DNA of 64,000 nt from Darksidea phi. Lineage: Eukaryota; Ascomycota; Dothideomycetes; Pleosporales; Lentitheciaceae. Position 1 is the first letter of the stretch; the number at the start of each line of letters is the position of its first letter. A program made the translations under genes and the position numbers. The DNA lies in the NCBI GenBank assembly GCA_030770425.1, contig JASJFT010000092.1, positions 112,167-176,166 on the forward strand, read 5' to 3'. Below the pieces are notes generated by a model that saw only the letters and a program-made list of their open reading frames with translations, was not told the origin of the DNA and made no database searches. Of the stretch, positions 22,185 to 37,598 are shown piece after piece.

Positions 22185-23056
22185 CTACTTCTTCTCTCCG
22201 CTTGGCTTCCGAACCATGATATCCAGCTGGACATTCTTCTCCGCGCGCTGCAAATGCACTGTCCGCTTCGACTCGAACCCAAACTTACGATAAATAGGCG
22301 GGTTCTTCTCATTACTACTCTCCAAATACACCAGCCTACCATCCTGATCCGCCTGCTTAGTCACATGCTCAATCAATTTACGAGCGTGCCCTTTTCCACG
22401 GCCGCTAGGCCGCGTGCCAAGGTAGACGAGGTACCAGGACTCGTCGTCATCCGCGCCGAGCGTAGCGTGCTTGGTGTCGTGGAGGAGGGGCAGGAACTCA
22501 GTGAAAAAGCGGCGTCTTCCTTCGGCAGAGAGGCGGTAGTTGAGGCGCCACATGCCGGAACGAAGCATGGTGAGGAAGTCGTCCATGTTGTGACCTGGCG
22601 GCATCCTGAGCTCCATTAGCACCATGTCAAGACAAGGGGAAAGCAATCTCACCAAAGGGCAACTGCCTCAAAGTCGCCGACCGTAGTCACGAGCCCCTTC
22701 AAGATGTGAGCATACGTCACATACTCCAGGATCTCGACATGCAGATCCCACTTCTCCTGCTTAGACCAGTGCGCACGATCAGGCACATCAATGAAGTACA
22801 TGGCAACCTCATCCTCAGCAAAAGCCTCGGCCAAACAAGCAGCAGCCTGCTTATACTCTGCCGCTGTGACAACACGAACATCACCTGTCAGAGGCGGCAC
22901 CGGCGCCGCAGCAGCAGCAGCAGCAGGCTTTTGCTGCAAGACATTGAAACTAGTAGGAACATCATTGAGCTGAACGTTAGCGGTCTTGGGAGACTTCAGG
23001 GATGATTTCGGCTCGGCCAAGTGAACGGCGACGACGGGGGTAAGGGTTTTCGCCAT
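22185..23056 (-). CDS. GNAT-family N-acetyltransferase, two exons, 274 aa
   Basis: Exon 1 is 23056-22653 and exon 2 is 22605-22185. The 47-base intron (GTGAGA…CTCAG) splits the Trp codon in AVALW-MPPGHNMDDF, and the CDS is 825 bases. The first 60 residues are a variable region with an Ala run. The catalytic domain follows. It has the fungal pattern RSGMWRLNYRLSAEGRRRFF, then SWYLVYLGTRPSGRGKGHAR, where RPSGRGKG is the acetyl-CoA pyrophosphate-binding loop (Q/RxxGxG/A). It ends with VYLESSNEKNPPIYRKFGFE. This architecture is common in uncharacterised fungal GNATs that probably modify small molecules. The substrate is unknown. The protein is cytosolic, with no signal peptide or TM segment. Confidence 0.85.
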
Positions 23057-24668
23057 GATTGCGAGGACGTGGGCGAACTTTTACTACTAGTATTCAGGTG
23101 GGATCTGCCGCTTCTTTTGGTAATGGGAGTGGTCGTAGTATACGCCAGCGTGATGGTAGTGTCGATAGACAAGGCTCAGTCGCCGGAGATGAAAATGTCA
23201 CTTGAACCGGGCTGTTCTAAACGATAACCTTCAGTTCAAAGCAAACTACTAGTTGCAATTAGTCTGGTTGTGGAAGACGACAGCCGGGTCAAGCAAGGTT
23301 CGTGGCCGACGATAGACCTGCTATGCTATAGTATACCTTTTCGACGATGATGGATGCTTATGGTTCCGCCGGGCGAGTACTATCTCCCGTATGAACTTTG
23401 GAGAGTTGCGATCTCGAGACTGTTTCGACTCGAGAAGGGAAGCGTAGTGAAGTAAGTGATTGACGGATATCAACCGACATCAATAGGCGAGAGCGATGAC
23501 GCTGCCTTTGAGTGGAGAGTATAGGCGTCGAGAGGGGCAGCGAAGACGGCTTCCTTGGATTGGCAGTGCGTCTGGTGTGTTATTGGTGTGCAGCCTCGTG
23601 CGGGGAGTGAAGTGTGGAAGTAGATGTATGGCTGCGGGCAGCGTCGGGCCTTGCTGCTTCCGTAGGCGAGGCTTGTCACAAGACCAGTAATGGCACTCTG
23701 TGCGCAGTCTTGGCCAAGTCCTGTACTGCAAGGTGGAACGGACGACGAAGGTTTGTCGAGTGGGACCGGCTGCAGCGGAATGCGTGCGTCGTGGGGGTCG
23801 GATGGATAGAGGGCTGGTCGATTCGGTGGCAAGATTGGACTAATTAATAGAGATTCGAAAAATGATATTAAATGATGCTCGGGGAGAGATCAGTCAGGGA
23901 GCTGGGAACTAGTTATATGTCCGTCCCTACCCATGTGCCGGTTAAGCCGCCTCTAGACAAACGTGGAGGCCATACTAACGCAGCAACGGCTCCTACGTAG
24001 CATACTAGTCGCTCGCCGGCGCTACCTGTCGAACCACTTCTGGCTCCATCCGAGCTGCCGGCGGCTTTGCTGTCACTGCCACATTGCTTGGAAGATGCTC
24101 AAATGCCCCAGAAGCTGAAGACGAACATGCAAACGATGCCAGGCTGGAGGGCGGTGCTCGTGTTCAGGGCGAAGTTTCACTTGGAAGGCCGTACTGGTGG
24201 TCAGAAAGTGTGGGGTGGCCCGATACAGTTCGTCGGTGCTCGGTTGTACCTGCTCGATGAGGCTAGCTCATAGATGTGACTGGTGTCTAACTCAGAACTC
24301 ACCATCAATACTTGCACGATTCCAGAGGTTCTTGATTGCATTCGCAGGATGCAAGTTCCTGCCAATCGTTGGCAACAAGACTGTCGTTCTCTGCGGGTAA
24401 GCGATGATCTGCTGCCACGTCGTGGGTATTTCGAGACTGATAGGAGAACAACGAAGCTTAATGCAGACTTGATAAAGCCACTGCAGTGCCATGACTAGTT
24501 CTGCGTGGAGGCATCACTTGATCGGCGGCTGCGTTCACTTTGTGGAGTCTTGGCACTTGTCCATCTACGAAAACCCGGGCGGTGCTCGCATTGCATAGGG
24601 GGGCGCCTAGGTACTTGCACGTAAGGATAATGCGATCCTTCAAAAAAGAAATGATTGTGCCATACGCA
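23057..24668. other. Intergenic, no gene seen
   Basis: About 1.6 kb. Overlapping frames on both strands at 23.47-23.85 kb (up to 120 codons) have no start context, splice sites or motif. The final part is the 3' flank of the isomerase gene. Confidence 0.45.
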
Positions 24669-25573
<905 letters not shown>

Positions 25574-25945
25574 AGTTGCAGCTGGTGTGAGAGAATCTTG
25601 GGGTGTTCAAGGCGTAAAGGAAGAGTAGGTGAGCTCAAATGTCGGTGGGGACGGTAACAAAGCGCCAAGGCATTCCCGGCGCGCACGAGGTCACATGTGG
25701 CAATCTAGCGAGGAGCTGACGACATGGTTGGGATTATGCACAGATTTACATTGTCTCCGCTCTTGCTTACGTTCAAACTAGTGCGCTCTATATACCAGCC
25801 ACGACCAAGCCATGACTGCTAGCGCGATCAGGTATTAAAACAGAAACTTTTCCGTAGCCGGAATATGCGATAGCAAGCCCAAACCCGAGAATGAGGTAGA
25901 AAATCACACAACTCCTAGATGATCGAAATGCGGCCATGTTCTATT

Positions 25946-27726
<1,781 letters not shown>

Positions 27727-28400
27727 GTTTGTGGGTGGAGGTATGGGAATGAAGAAACAGAAAAGTTGGAGCAGTGACGGTTCTATTTGAAGGGCGAGAG
27801 AGGCGTCCTAGTGAGTCAAGGATCAAAATTCTTTTCTCTGGGGATGACGATGCAGGCGCCAGGGCCGCGATCGGCTTGGACCGCCTAGGCCAGTCGGTGG
27901 TCCGCGCGCGAATGTGAAAGGCGGGGAAATGCTGGCTGCTGAAAGTCCCTCACGCGATCATGCACGCATACTCCAGACGAACCCACATCAAGCGGTGCTC
28001 CCCAGCGGGCCGACGGCCATTGGCAAATAGCACCGTGTGGATTGATGGACGCTGTCCGGCAGAATTCCCTGACCGCCCGCTAGCTGCGGTGTACGACGCA
28101 CTGCTTCCGAGACCCATTAGAACTGGGCACTGCTACAGAGTGGAACCCGAATTTTCTGAGGCTTGAGTCACCCCCTGGGACCGGGTCTTGCTCAAGCCAT
28201 AGGCTCACGCTGTGATCTGGCGTGGAACTGCCCGAGTTGTGGACAATGTAACTGACGGCCAGCAGTAAGAATGCCTCCTCATGGCTTGCTGTATTGCTGA
28301 ACGGTAACCGTTACTCCCGTCAATATCCTGCATTTCCATCGCACTGGGGCACCCGATCGCGTCCGTTCCATAGTCATCTGATTACAGACAGTCCTTGGTA
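27727..28400. other. Promoter region of homocitrate synthase
   Basis: Spacer between two minus-strand genes. No gene is seen. I could not identify a confident Lys14-type or Gcn4-type site by eye. Confidence 0.4.
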
Positions 28401-29027
28401 CTACTTTCGCTTCAGCAGTTCCTTCGCCTTCCCTTGAAACCCTTTCCCACTCTCCTTATCCGTCAGATATTTGATACCCTCAAATTCATCCGTCACCCCG
28501 GGAATCTCATTCTCGCTGAAGATGTGATACTGTGGATACGCCAAGTCTTTCCCCCAGCCTCCAGTCCTAGGTACATGTCTCCCGTGCTCGTCCTCCCACG
28601 CACCCGCCTCGTCACGCTTCCCGCACAGCACATCCTCATCGAAAGCACCGAGGTTGATCTCAATAACATCGACATCACGTTTGTATCTAAAGGTGAGTGC
28701 GCTGCCGCAGGTGCCGCAGAAGCCGCGTTCGGTATCGGGGCCCGAAGCGTAGGTTCTGTAGGTAGGATTTGAGGCGAGGGGCGGGGAGACGTTGGATAGG
28801 GGGAAGGTGCAGTTTTGCGGCAAAAGCGAGCCGCTGTGTTTCCTGCACATTGTGCACTGGCATACTCCGTTCTATTGACTTTGTCAGTCGTTGTACGGGG
28901 AGCTATTAATAGGGAAGCATACGCCTTTCGGTGGCCAGTCAGATTCATTGGGGAAGCGAATGGTGAAGCGTATGGCGCCGCAGAGGCAGCCTCCCGCAAT
29001 GCTCTCAGGCCGATTCTGTTGAGCCAT
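28401..29027 (-). CDS. GFA (CENP-V) domain protein, two exons, 191 aa
   Basis: Exon 1 is 29027-28923 and exon 2 is 28871-28401. The intron is 51 bases (GTATGC…CAATAG), and the CDS is 576 bases. The splice joins DWPPKG-NGVCQCTMCRKHSG. Zinc-binding Cys of the glutathione-dependent formaldehyde-activating (GFA) fold are visible: GGCLCG near residue 14, CQCTMC at 39-44 and CGTCGS near residue 86. The fungal subfamily ends with a variable Lys-rich tail (GKAKELLKRK), as here. The domain name derives from a bacterial enzyme; most fungal members are uncharacterised, and formaldehyde metabolism should not be assumed. The start is the first Met, directly before the conserved block, so no N-terminal extension is missing. 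Confidence 0.88.
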
Positions 29028-29971
29028 TTTGCAGGTTTCAACGATGTCGACGTATAGGTTCTTACTTCTCTCGAAAAATTGGCGGGTTGAAGGGATGATA
29101 TGGGTTGACGTAGTTGCGGATCGACCTTGGGCACCAAATCAGGCAAGCAAGTCATTCCAAGGGCGCGCAGATACGTGATCACGCACCTGCAGGTTGACGT
29201 CTTCCGTATGTATGTGGCTGTGCGGCTGGTTTATACGAGCGAAGATGCTTCAAAAATAGCCAATCAATGCTGACAATTCTCGAGCTTGCGGCAAAGCCTT
29301 TATAGAAGTATCGAAGGTACCCTTTTCAAGCTTGACGCGCAAGAGTTGATACGCACGAACCTGACCAATTGAAAGCAAACATTCGACGTCACTATTAAAC
29401 GTCTCCAGAGGAAGCTACTTGATGCCGGAACAGGGGCACATACAGCGTCTGTTGAATTATCAAACGTCCGATTAGGTTTTTTTGATGTAACCATTGCCCT
29501 CATCTGAGACGGTGTAAAGGAGCCTTTTGGTGCTGGCTAGCACCACTCGGTCTTGGAAAAGCGCAGTTTAACATCGCTTGAGCCCACGCATGGGCGCGTA
29601 GCGCCGTTGCCCCGATGTCCATGCCGGTCATTGGCCATGGCTATTTAGGAGGAGGGAGCGTTTGCAACTGGAGAGGTACTTTGTGGTCAGGTCTTTGGTA
29701 GACAAGATGTGGCCCAAAGAAGTTAGCGGCCTCGGTTCGTTTGGTCCGTTGCGGCCGTCCGTTCACGTTGGCAAAGGATGACGGCGGGTCAGCAACGCGA
29801 TTCCCAGCTCTCCACCCCCGCGAAAGACGGCTGCTCTGCTATTCTCATGGATGCCAGAGCAAACATGTGCCAAACTTGATAGGCGCCGATGCACAATATC
29901 CACTGGTTTCCTCGCGTCACCACCCGTGATCAACCTAGAAGTCCCTCCCCCGACGCTCTCTCACCGTCACT
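29028..29971. other. Divergent promoter region, no gene seen
   Basis: Nearly 950 bases between the divergent GFA gene and the RING membrane-protein gene. A 67-codon frame at 29300-29503 is unsupported. Confidence 0.45.
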
Positions 29972-32833
29972 ATGGAGCAGCAGCAATCGGCTCTTACCAA
30001 CGTGAGCTCCTTTCTGCCGTCCCCTGCGGACCTGTTGATGGCCGTTCCCCGCCTTCTCTCCCGCGCCTCAGCCCTGGGCGAACATCTCGACTCCCTTTTT
30101 GACAAGGTCCGCGCCCCCGGCAGCGTCATCGCCCAACCGACGATAGCAAACGCTACCAACGCGTCTGTCGCTACCACGTCGGGCAAGTTCGTCCAGGAGT
30201 CTGTCGCGGCGGTAGCTGCATCAAGCTTGCAGGACGATATGGGTGCGTTCCAGGCGCTGAAGAACGTGGGGACCTTCTTTAGCTACATCACGTCCAAATG
30301 GGCCATTGCCACATTTACCATAGTGAGCTTCACACCTTGAGTTTTCCGTCCATCGTGTTAACTATTTTCCTAGGCTATCATCTTGAACCGCACGCACTTC
30401 TATGCCTCCAGCCGAGTGCCGCTCTCCTTCGACCGCATGCATTTCCGCCTCGCCTTATATCTCCTCCCGATGATGCTTTTCCTCTACCGGATCCATACCA
30501 TTCTACAGGCTATACACTGTCAGACTGCCCCGAGCTGGTCTATAATGCAATATGGGGCCGCAGGCAGACAGCTAGACACTGACTTTGGCGGAGAAGGAGG
30601 CTTCTTATGGCGTGCTAGTTCAGCGCTGCTTTTCTGGGAGCATGCGGAAGACTCTTGCAGGGCTGTCAATATGCTGCCGGTAGAGCCGAGTTCGACACGC
30701 CCAGCGGGATCCCTTGCTTTGCTTTGGCCCATCTTCATCTCACTCGGTTTCGGCCAGTTCATCGAGACAATGTCGTGTGCTCTGCAAGGTCGTCACCCTG
30801 TCCAGGAGGTTGGAATGACCATCTTTGAGCATTCTCTGGCATTTGCAGAGGCTGAGGCTGTTGTAACGCGACCGTTGACGGTGGATTCGATGCGCTTCCA
30901 TAAACCGAAGACCGTTTTTACGCCCGATGGCAGCTCGCTATCAGTCACAAGGACCGCACTGTCATCATTCGCCAATGTACCTACTGAGGTTCTTCTGATA
31001 TCCCTGATATCCAGTTTGAGCCATTTCACGAGCAACTTCCTCGCTATCATAGGCTATCGGGCAAAATTCCGTCTTGTCACAACAGGCATCTGGGGACTAG
31101 CTTACATGTCTACATTTGCATGGAGTTTTCTTCGGTTTGCCTCTGCCCTTGTAGAACCCGGCCAGCACGTGGGCATTCTGAGGTTCCCTACCGTGTGTAT
31201 TGTTGGATTCATCCCCCACCTTTTGATTGTTGCAGGCGTAACAGTCTGCGGTATGATATATCTCCTCGCTTTTGCCTTCACGGTATTATCTCCCCCGGGC
31301 CCGCCCGCGAACCTCTCCTGGAGAGAGAGAATGGCCGCCGCGTATGGAAACCTCCATGCAAACATACATCTGTCGGCGATTACTCCACTAACGATCAACT
31401 GGAACGAAGACTTTTACACTGCAATTCTGAAAGTCGGCTTTACCGTCTTGACCGCGGCTAGCGAAGCAGTGTACTTGAACGAAGGCACTAGAATAAATGT
31501 GCACTCGATGACCTGGCTGGAACAGAAGAGGCTCCAGGATATGCTGGCTCGGCGACGAAGATTTCGGGAGACCATGGCTAATATTCCCTCGGAACTGCGC
31601 GGGGACGCGCTGGCTGATGGTGTAGAAATAGTTGACAGGCCCATTGATGGGGTGAACGCTCTCTCAGCATCCGGTTATGCACGAGAGAGGAAGACGAGGG
31701 GAGCCAACGCAACGTCGGATGCCTCGAGAGCAGTAGGGCGGGACACTGGTGTAGGACTTCAGCAACGTCGCGGTCGTTGGTTTTTGGCATACCAATTCTT
31801 CAGGGGCATTTCGATATTGCTCATGGCCATACAAGCAAGATTCATCATGGCGGTTCTGCAAAAGCTGCGAATCACCTACATCCCCCGTTGGCTAGTACGC
31901 CTCGCTGGCCCTCGTGTGACTGAAAAGTCTCACATACCTCCATCGCATTCAGCCCATCCGCGGTTTTGGCAACCTTCAGAGCTGTGGCTCGTCGTGGACG
32001 AGCAGACCCGTGCGCGTCCCGATAACGCTTTTGACGTAGAAGCCTTTGCCAGAGAAAGACTGCGCAAGAGCGGCTCCTACGAGGAGCAAGGTCCCCAAGA
32101 TTCTGAAGAACACCTGTCCAACTACCTGTACGGTTGGTGGAAAGGCGGTGGCAAATGGGGCGATGTCGATACCAGCGGCGATTATATACCACCGCAGGAT
32201 GACGATACCACGAGTGTAATATCATTCGCCACAACTACAGACAATGAATGGTCAGACATGGAGGATGAGGGCCAAAGAACACCAACACAGAGCGCGTACC
32301 GACAGAGTCGGGAGTCTACACCTTTGCCAGAAAATGCCTTAGATCTCTCTCGTCTTTCACACCTTTTAGACCCAAAGAGCAAAGAAGACAGAGAAGAGGC
32401 CAAGCTACTATCACGCCATCTACGGAGCCCAGGCGTACTGACGCGCTCACAGTATCGTAAGGCCCTTGAGCACGATGAGGCTAAGATCCTGACTACCTCA
32501 TGCTACCGGATGAATGGCTTCCCAGACAACACTCAATTGACGTCGGAAGAGGAGGAGCTATTGTTGGAGGAGTTTGTTCTCAACCGACGGAATATGTTAA
32601 GAGCACAAAGCGGGGGCAATGCCGGTAGCTGGGGCACTGGGGCAGAAGGCATGGGCTCAGAAGGGCCGCAGTGCGTAGTCTGCCAGATGAGCCCTCGCAC
32701 TGTCCTTGTCTGGCCGTGCGGCTGTCTTTCCCTCTGTGATGATTGCAGGGTTGGACTGGCGTCAAAGAACTACACGACTTGCGTTTGTTGCAGGACTAAT
32801 GTTGTGGCGTATTCACGCCTTTATGTACCATGA
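29972..32833 (+). CDS. Multi-pass membrane RING protein, Asi1/Asi3-like ubiquitin ligase candidate, two exons, 936 aa
   Basis: Exon 1 is 29972-30322 and exon 2 is 30374-32833. The intron is 51 bases and phase 0, joining IATFTI-AIILNRTHFYASS, and the CDS is 2,811 bases. Several hydrophobic segments are spread over the first 560 residues (RLALYLLPMMLFLYRIHTIL, LALLWPIFISLGFGQFIE, VCIVGFIPHLLIVAGVTVCG, FRGISILLMAIQARFIM). A long polar region follows. The last 55 residues form a RING-type zinc finger: CVVCQMSP, CGCLSLCDDC and CVCC. A polytopic protein with this divergent C-terminal RING matches Asi1/Asi3, inner-nuclear-membrane ubiquitin ligases of yeast. They degrade mislocalised membrane proteins and latent Stp1/2. 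Orthology is inferred from layout and the RING only. The next gene downstream is also ubiquitin-related. Confidence 0.75.
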
Positions 32834-33465
32834 GATTCACGAGCATACATATCGGGCATTGAAGCGGCGTTCTTTTAACATCTACAACTGATGCGAATAG
32901 GATACAATGTTCTGGATGGTGCGCTTGACCAATTCTGCCGTCATGTTTCCTCGCTTCGCTTTCACATGTCCAAAATGAGTGACACACACGGTGAGAACCA
33001 TTCTGGCAATTCCTGCCGAAGATTTCCTTCTCGTGTTTCCATATCGTCTACAGCCACACACCCGGTGCCACTATACCCTGTCCAAATTTATTCACCGTCT
33101 CAGCAGGCGCTTCGCCCATCGCTCCTACCAAAGGCATGGCATAAATCTATAGACATTCAGAAACTACACTGTTGTATTATTCCTCGCTACCCTCACTTCG
33201 CGATACATCGAACGGCAGAGTCTGTCCTTTTCATTCGGGATCAAAACCATTACGTATCAGACCAAAACCACGCTGTGATTCCTATTCGGGCTAGCGTCAT
33301 AATTATCGCTTACCTGGTCTTGGCGCCTGGCTCACTAAAAGGTTCGCGACTCACCACCCTGACACCAACAACCCGCATTACGACAAACGCATCTCCATCG
33401 ACGACGACTGAGCAGACGCACGCGCTCAGTCTCCTGCTCACGCCCAACTTACGTCCCAAAGTTTT
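32834..33465. other. Spacer between the RING gene and the F-box/UIM gene
   Basis: The 632 bases serve as 3' flank and upstream region of two plus-strand genes. A 269-codon frame starting at 32891 overlaps the start of the next gene in another frame and looks spurious. Confidence 0.45.
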
Positions 33466-36400
33466 ATGCAACCCGAGCCCTCCAAAGCTTCCCAAAACAA
33501 TCTATCCTCACACGTTGCCCCCGAAACCAGCCCCACATCCCAGCATGGACTCCGCGATAATGATCGGCAGGCCTCTCTGCTCCCTCACCACCATGAGGGA
33601 TCGGGGGAGCCGTCACCACCGGGCGACGGTGGTGTCCGACGCGGATCGACGCGTGCGAGCAGTCGCGACGGGGATGACGCAAATGAGGCCGCTCGATTGA
33701 GTCCTGCGTCGCCATCGCCAAGGAACAGGATTGCTGAGTATGAAAATGCGTTGGTTCAGTCTGCTAAGAAGAGGACTGAGGGCCTGACTTTTGAGGTCAT
33801 CAAGTCAGTAAGGAAGCCGGATGATCGCAGCTGTGCGATTGCGAAGCTGCCAAATGGTGCGTGCATAACATCTTTCAGTACTCCAAAGGAAATGTTTTGT
33901 TGCCCGCGGGTTCTGCTCTGTAGTGTGAAAGTCGTTCGCGTGTTCGTAGCCATACGTACATAGTATGAGGTGCTGACGTCCTCCTAGAAGTACTAACGCA
34001 CACGCTCTCTCACCTCTCCCCGAACGATCTCGCAGCCGTTGCCCTCGTCTCCAAACGCTTCAATGGTCTTGTTACCACGCCCCATGCCTGGCGGGAGGCT
34101 TTCAATCGATACTTCCCAGGGCCTGCTACTCTTTTGGATGAATCGGACCGGTTGGCCGTGGAAGATGCTGGGGATATTGTCCGTTCTGAGAAGCGGTCAT
34201 TCGCAAGGTTGACAGCATTGGCGTCCTGGAGAAGCGAGTATATCCTTCGGACGAGACTTCTGCGTTCGTTGGCTAGAGGAAGGCCTGTCCAAGTGGCCTC
34301 CGCGACCGCCGTGACCGCCGCGCGTTCCGGACAGACTCAGACCAACACATCTGTGATAATGTACAATGCGCAGACGTTCACGACTATCAACCACATCCAT
34401 GCCACGTTCGGGTCTGGCCTGAACAAGCGACTTCCCCGGTTGATTCACGGAGCCGACGATGTTGGTATGGCAACTAGCAGCGATCCTACCACTGGTAAAG
34501 TGGATCCCTGGGGGCAGAGTGATCCCAATTTCTACGCTCAGTTCTCTGAGCGCTTTCCTGGAGTCGCTGAATGGGGTCTAGGGTCTGGCGAAGTGGTCGG
34601 GCGTCCCAACGTCATGGATGTCTCTCAACCGTACGGTATGGTATACGGTCAAGGAAGCCCCGAGGGATCGTGCTACTATCGAGCCATCGATGAGCAACGT
34701 GGACGTTTTGTTGCCGAGCCCACAGATTTTTCTTTTCTCGAAGTTGGCATCCCCAAGCTTGGCATTGATGGCGGTGCTATTTGCTCCGTGTGGATAGCCA
34801 AGTCTAATGCTGTGCCTTCCCTTTCTGAGGGACTTGTCGGTCTTTTGATGGGTTCTGCAGCGGGTGTGGTAACGGCGTGTAGTCTTGGGACTGATGGTCT
34901 GCGTGGATCCCGTTTGCAGCGCGGCGAGCTAACTGCTCGCTGGGTCCTTAGCCCCGGAGTACCAATCGTCGCTATTGCCGTGGACGAGAACTACTCATTG
35001 AAGCGACAAGCTCAAAACCGCATCTGGGCCGTAGCTCTCAATGCTTTGGGGGAGCTGTTCTACCTCACGAAGTTTCCCACCCGCAGCACAGCTCCGAAAG
35101 GACGTGTCGACGAGTATACTGAATACCTTGCCTGGCTCACTGGTCGCAGTGTCTATTGGAACATCGTGGAACCTAGCAGAAGGACGGCAAGGCCTGATCC
35201 TTACAATGATATCGAGACTGATGGAAGTTATTCGCCAAGAACATCCTGGGACGGGATGTGCTTGAGCAAAGAACAGGTGCTTGCAGAAACGAGGGAGATT
35301 CAAAATTTCTTGTGGAAACAGCCAAAGGACTTCCGTAAGGCGTGCCTCGGGTGGGACATGCGACGACGTCTTGAAGTTGACTTCGCTGGCGATGATGGCA
35401 ATTACGCTGGAGAGGCAATAGCGGTTTTCGAATGTGGACTTGAAGATGGTAGCGTGGCTAAGATTACACGCTACACCCGTTGGAAGACGCGTGAGAACGT
35501 CAAGAAGTCATCTACTTCGACTCCCACGGTGCCTGAAACGTCTCAGACATCTTCGCTCTTCGGTGGGCCCAGTACCGGTGTTCCTGAGATGTCATATCGC
35601 AACCCGAATCCGCGCGCGCGAAGCTCGTCATACATCTCCACCGCCAGCTCTCCTGAAAGAGACAGTCTCTTTGAGGAATGGCGATGCTCTGACCTGGCTT
35701 TTGGTGGGCTTAAGTTAGTTCAGCTCACAACGACAGCGTTCGACTCCTCTACCTTCGCGACTGTGACTATGTCTGAAGATCCGGCACTAGGTTTCTCAAC
35801 GGCTTCGACAGCTTCCTCCCCATACGCTTCGCCAATGTCTGTCGCCAGTCAGCCCGCCTCTCCATCGGATATTCCTGGTCAACGCGCTCGTTTTGTTGCT
35901 GCTGGAACAAATACCGGCATCGTTCTTTTGTGGAACATTCGCGCCCCAGTTTCTCGGAGCGCAGAGTTTGCGAACATCGTTGACCCAATCCGAATCATCT
36001 ACACAGAGTCTCCTGAGATTGCTTGCATTGCTCTGACAGCTTTGCATATTGTTATAGGTGGCAATGACGGTCTCGTACAAGCCTGGGATCCCTTGGCTTC
36101 GGATATGAAACCTATACGGGTGCTAAATTCGCGTTTCTCATCTCGCGCTCGCAGACGGCTTGTGCAAGCTCAGGCTTCTGCTCAAGGCGTGGGTATCAAC
36201 ATGTTCGCTGCCGGAGCCATAATTCTCGACCCTGACCCAACGGTATTACGCGGAGCAGTTTCGCTGGGCAACCAGATCCGATACTGGAGCTACAGTTCCT
36301 CTGCCGCAGATCAATACAAGAGCAGTAAACGTCGCCTCCGTCGTTCCGAACGTGGAAGCAACAACGCCAACGACCGCTTTGCTGGTACTGCTCGCGTAAA

Positions 36401-37028
36401 TTTAAAGGATTATATTGCGAATGAGAAGCAAGAGCTTGAGCGTGAAAAGAAAGAGCGACACCGTCAGGCAGAACGCATGGCTGGTCGCTTCGGCATCGAT
36501 CTCTTGGGCAGTGAAGAGGAGGCATTGGCTTACGCCACCATGCTCTCTCAAGAATCAATACAGACAGACGAAGCGCGGCGTAGGGAGAGCGAGAGTAGCA
36601 GCGTCGTGAGTAGCGACACCGTTACACCCGAGCCCAGCGTTCAGTCGTCTTCACCTACTATTACCGCCGATGATCTCGATGCTGACATTGCAGAAGCAAT
36701 CCGTCTCTCCCTCCAAGATACTCCCGCTTCGGGCATCCACGGCTCCGGCTCCCCAGCAGCTCCGGACCTCGGCTTCGATATACCAATTCGCTATGCCAAG
36801 GGCAAGAAGTCGCCGCCGCAGTCAAAGGCTAGTCCTATACGGGCTGGTAAAACGAAGGCAGGTTCGTCGAGTAAGTCGGAGGAGGAGCTGTCGGATTTGG
36901 AGTTTGCACTACAGCTCAGTCTTGCGGAGGAGGCGAGTAGGAAGGAGGCGGAGGGTGAAGGGGATGAATTTCCACCATTAAGTCTGACGCCGAGTAGGAA
37001 GGGCAAGGGCAAGGGAAAGTTGATGTGA
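33466..37028 (+). CDS. UFO1: F-box protein with beta-propeller-like region and three UIMs, Ufo1-like, two exons, 1143 aa
   Basis: Exon 1 is 33466-33856 and exon 2 is 33988-37028. The intron is 131 bases (GTGCGT…CTAG), and the CDS is 3,432 bases. The splice creates the F-box: IAKLPNEVLTHTLSHLSPND, then LAAVALVSKRFNGL (residues about 125-160). The middle 700 residues contain propeller-like stretches (VGLLMGSAAGVVTACSLG, ARFVAAGTNTGIVLLWNIRA, HIVIGGNDGLVQAWDP). The C-terminus has three ubiquitin-interacting-motif matches: EEEALAYATMLSQES (about 971), ADIAEAIRLSLQD (about 1029) and LEFALQLSLAEEA (about 1099). F-box, WD40 and triple UIM are the layout of S. cerevisiae Ufo1, an SCF receptor whose UIMs drive its own turnover. 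A Lys/Gly-rich tail ends the protein. Substrates here are unknown. Single-gene orthology is an inference from architecture. Confidence 0.85.
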
Positions 37029-37598
37029 GTGTAGAGGCGTGCAACCCGGTGTTCCGATGAGCGATGGTGCTTTTGGTGTTTTGGTTTTCTTCGGGGACGA
37101 TGTTTATGTTTAATACCTCTTTTGCATCGCTTTCCTTTTCCTCTTTTCAATTCTTTTCGGTGGCTACACCTCGCTTTGTAATAATCAACTGGAGAAGATG
37201 ACGCTTTGATCTCCCTGCTTAGGTCGAGATTAGCGTTGACGAAACAGCAGACACAGTGCGAGACGTAGCTCTTTTCGTAGCAGTGATTCGAACAATATTT
37301 CCTTTTCTTAATCCAGTCTCATCTTCAACCTTCTCGGTAAATAATGGAGACCACCAACCGTGATATTTCGCTGCCTTTCATCTCCCGGCCAATCTTCTCC
37401 ACCCCTTTTGCAGCAAAGCAAAGGCATGGTATAGTGAAAAGAAGGGAGATATGTCATTAAAAAGGAAAAAGGTATCTATCCACCCGCAACCGGTATTTGG
37501 AACAAACATGAACGGCGTCATCGTCTTTTGTCAATGGGACCAACTTCCCAGCTTAAATGCTCACATATACTCAACACAACCAAAGGACGGTGTCTGCT
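37029..37598. other. Convergent 3' flanks
   Basis: Shared 3' region of the Ufo1-like and NUF2 genes. No gene is seen. Confidence 0.5.

Noticed and set aside
32891..33700. 269-codon plus-strand frame
   Set aside because: It overlaps the true start of the F-box/UIM gene in another frame and has no recognisable features.
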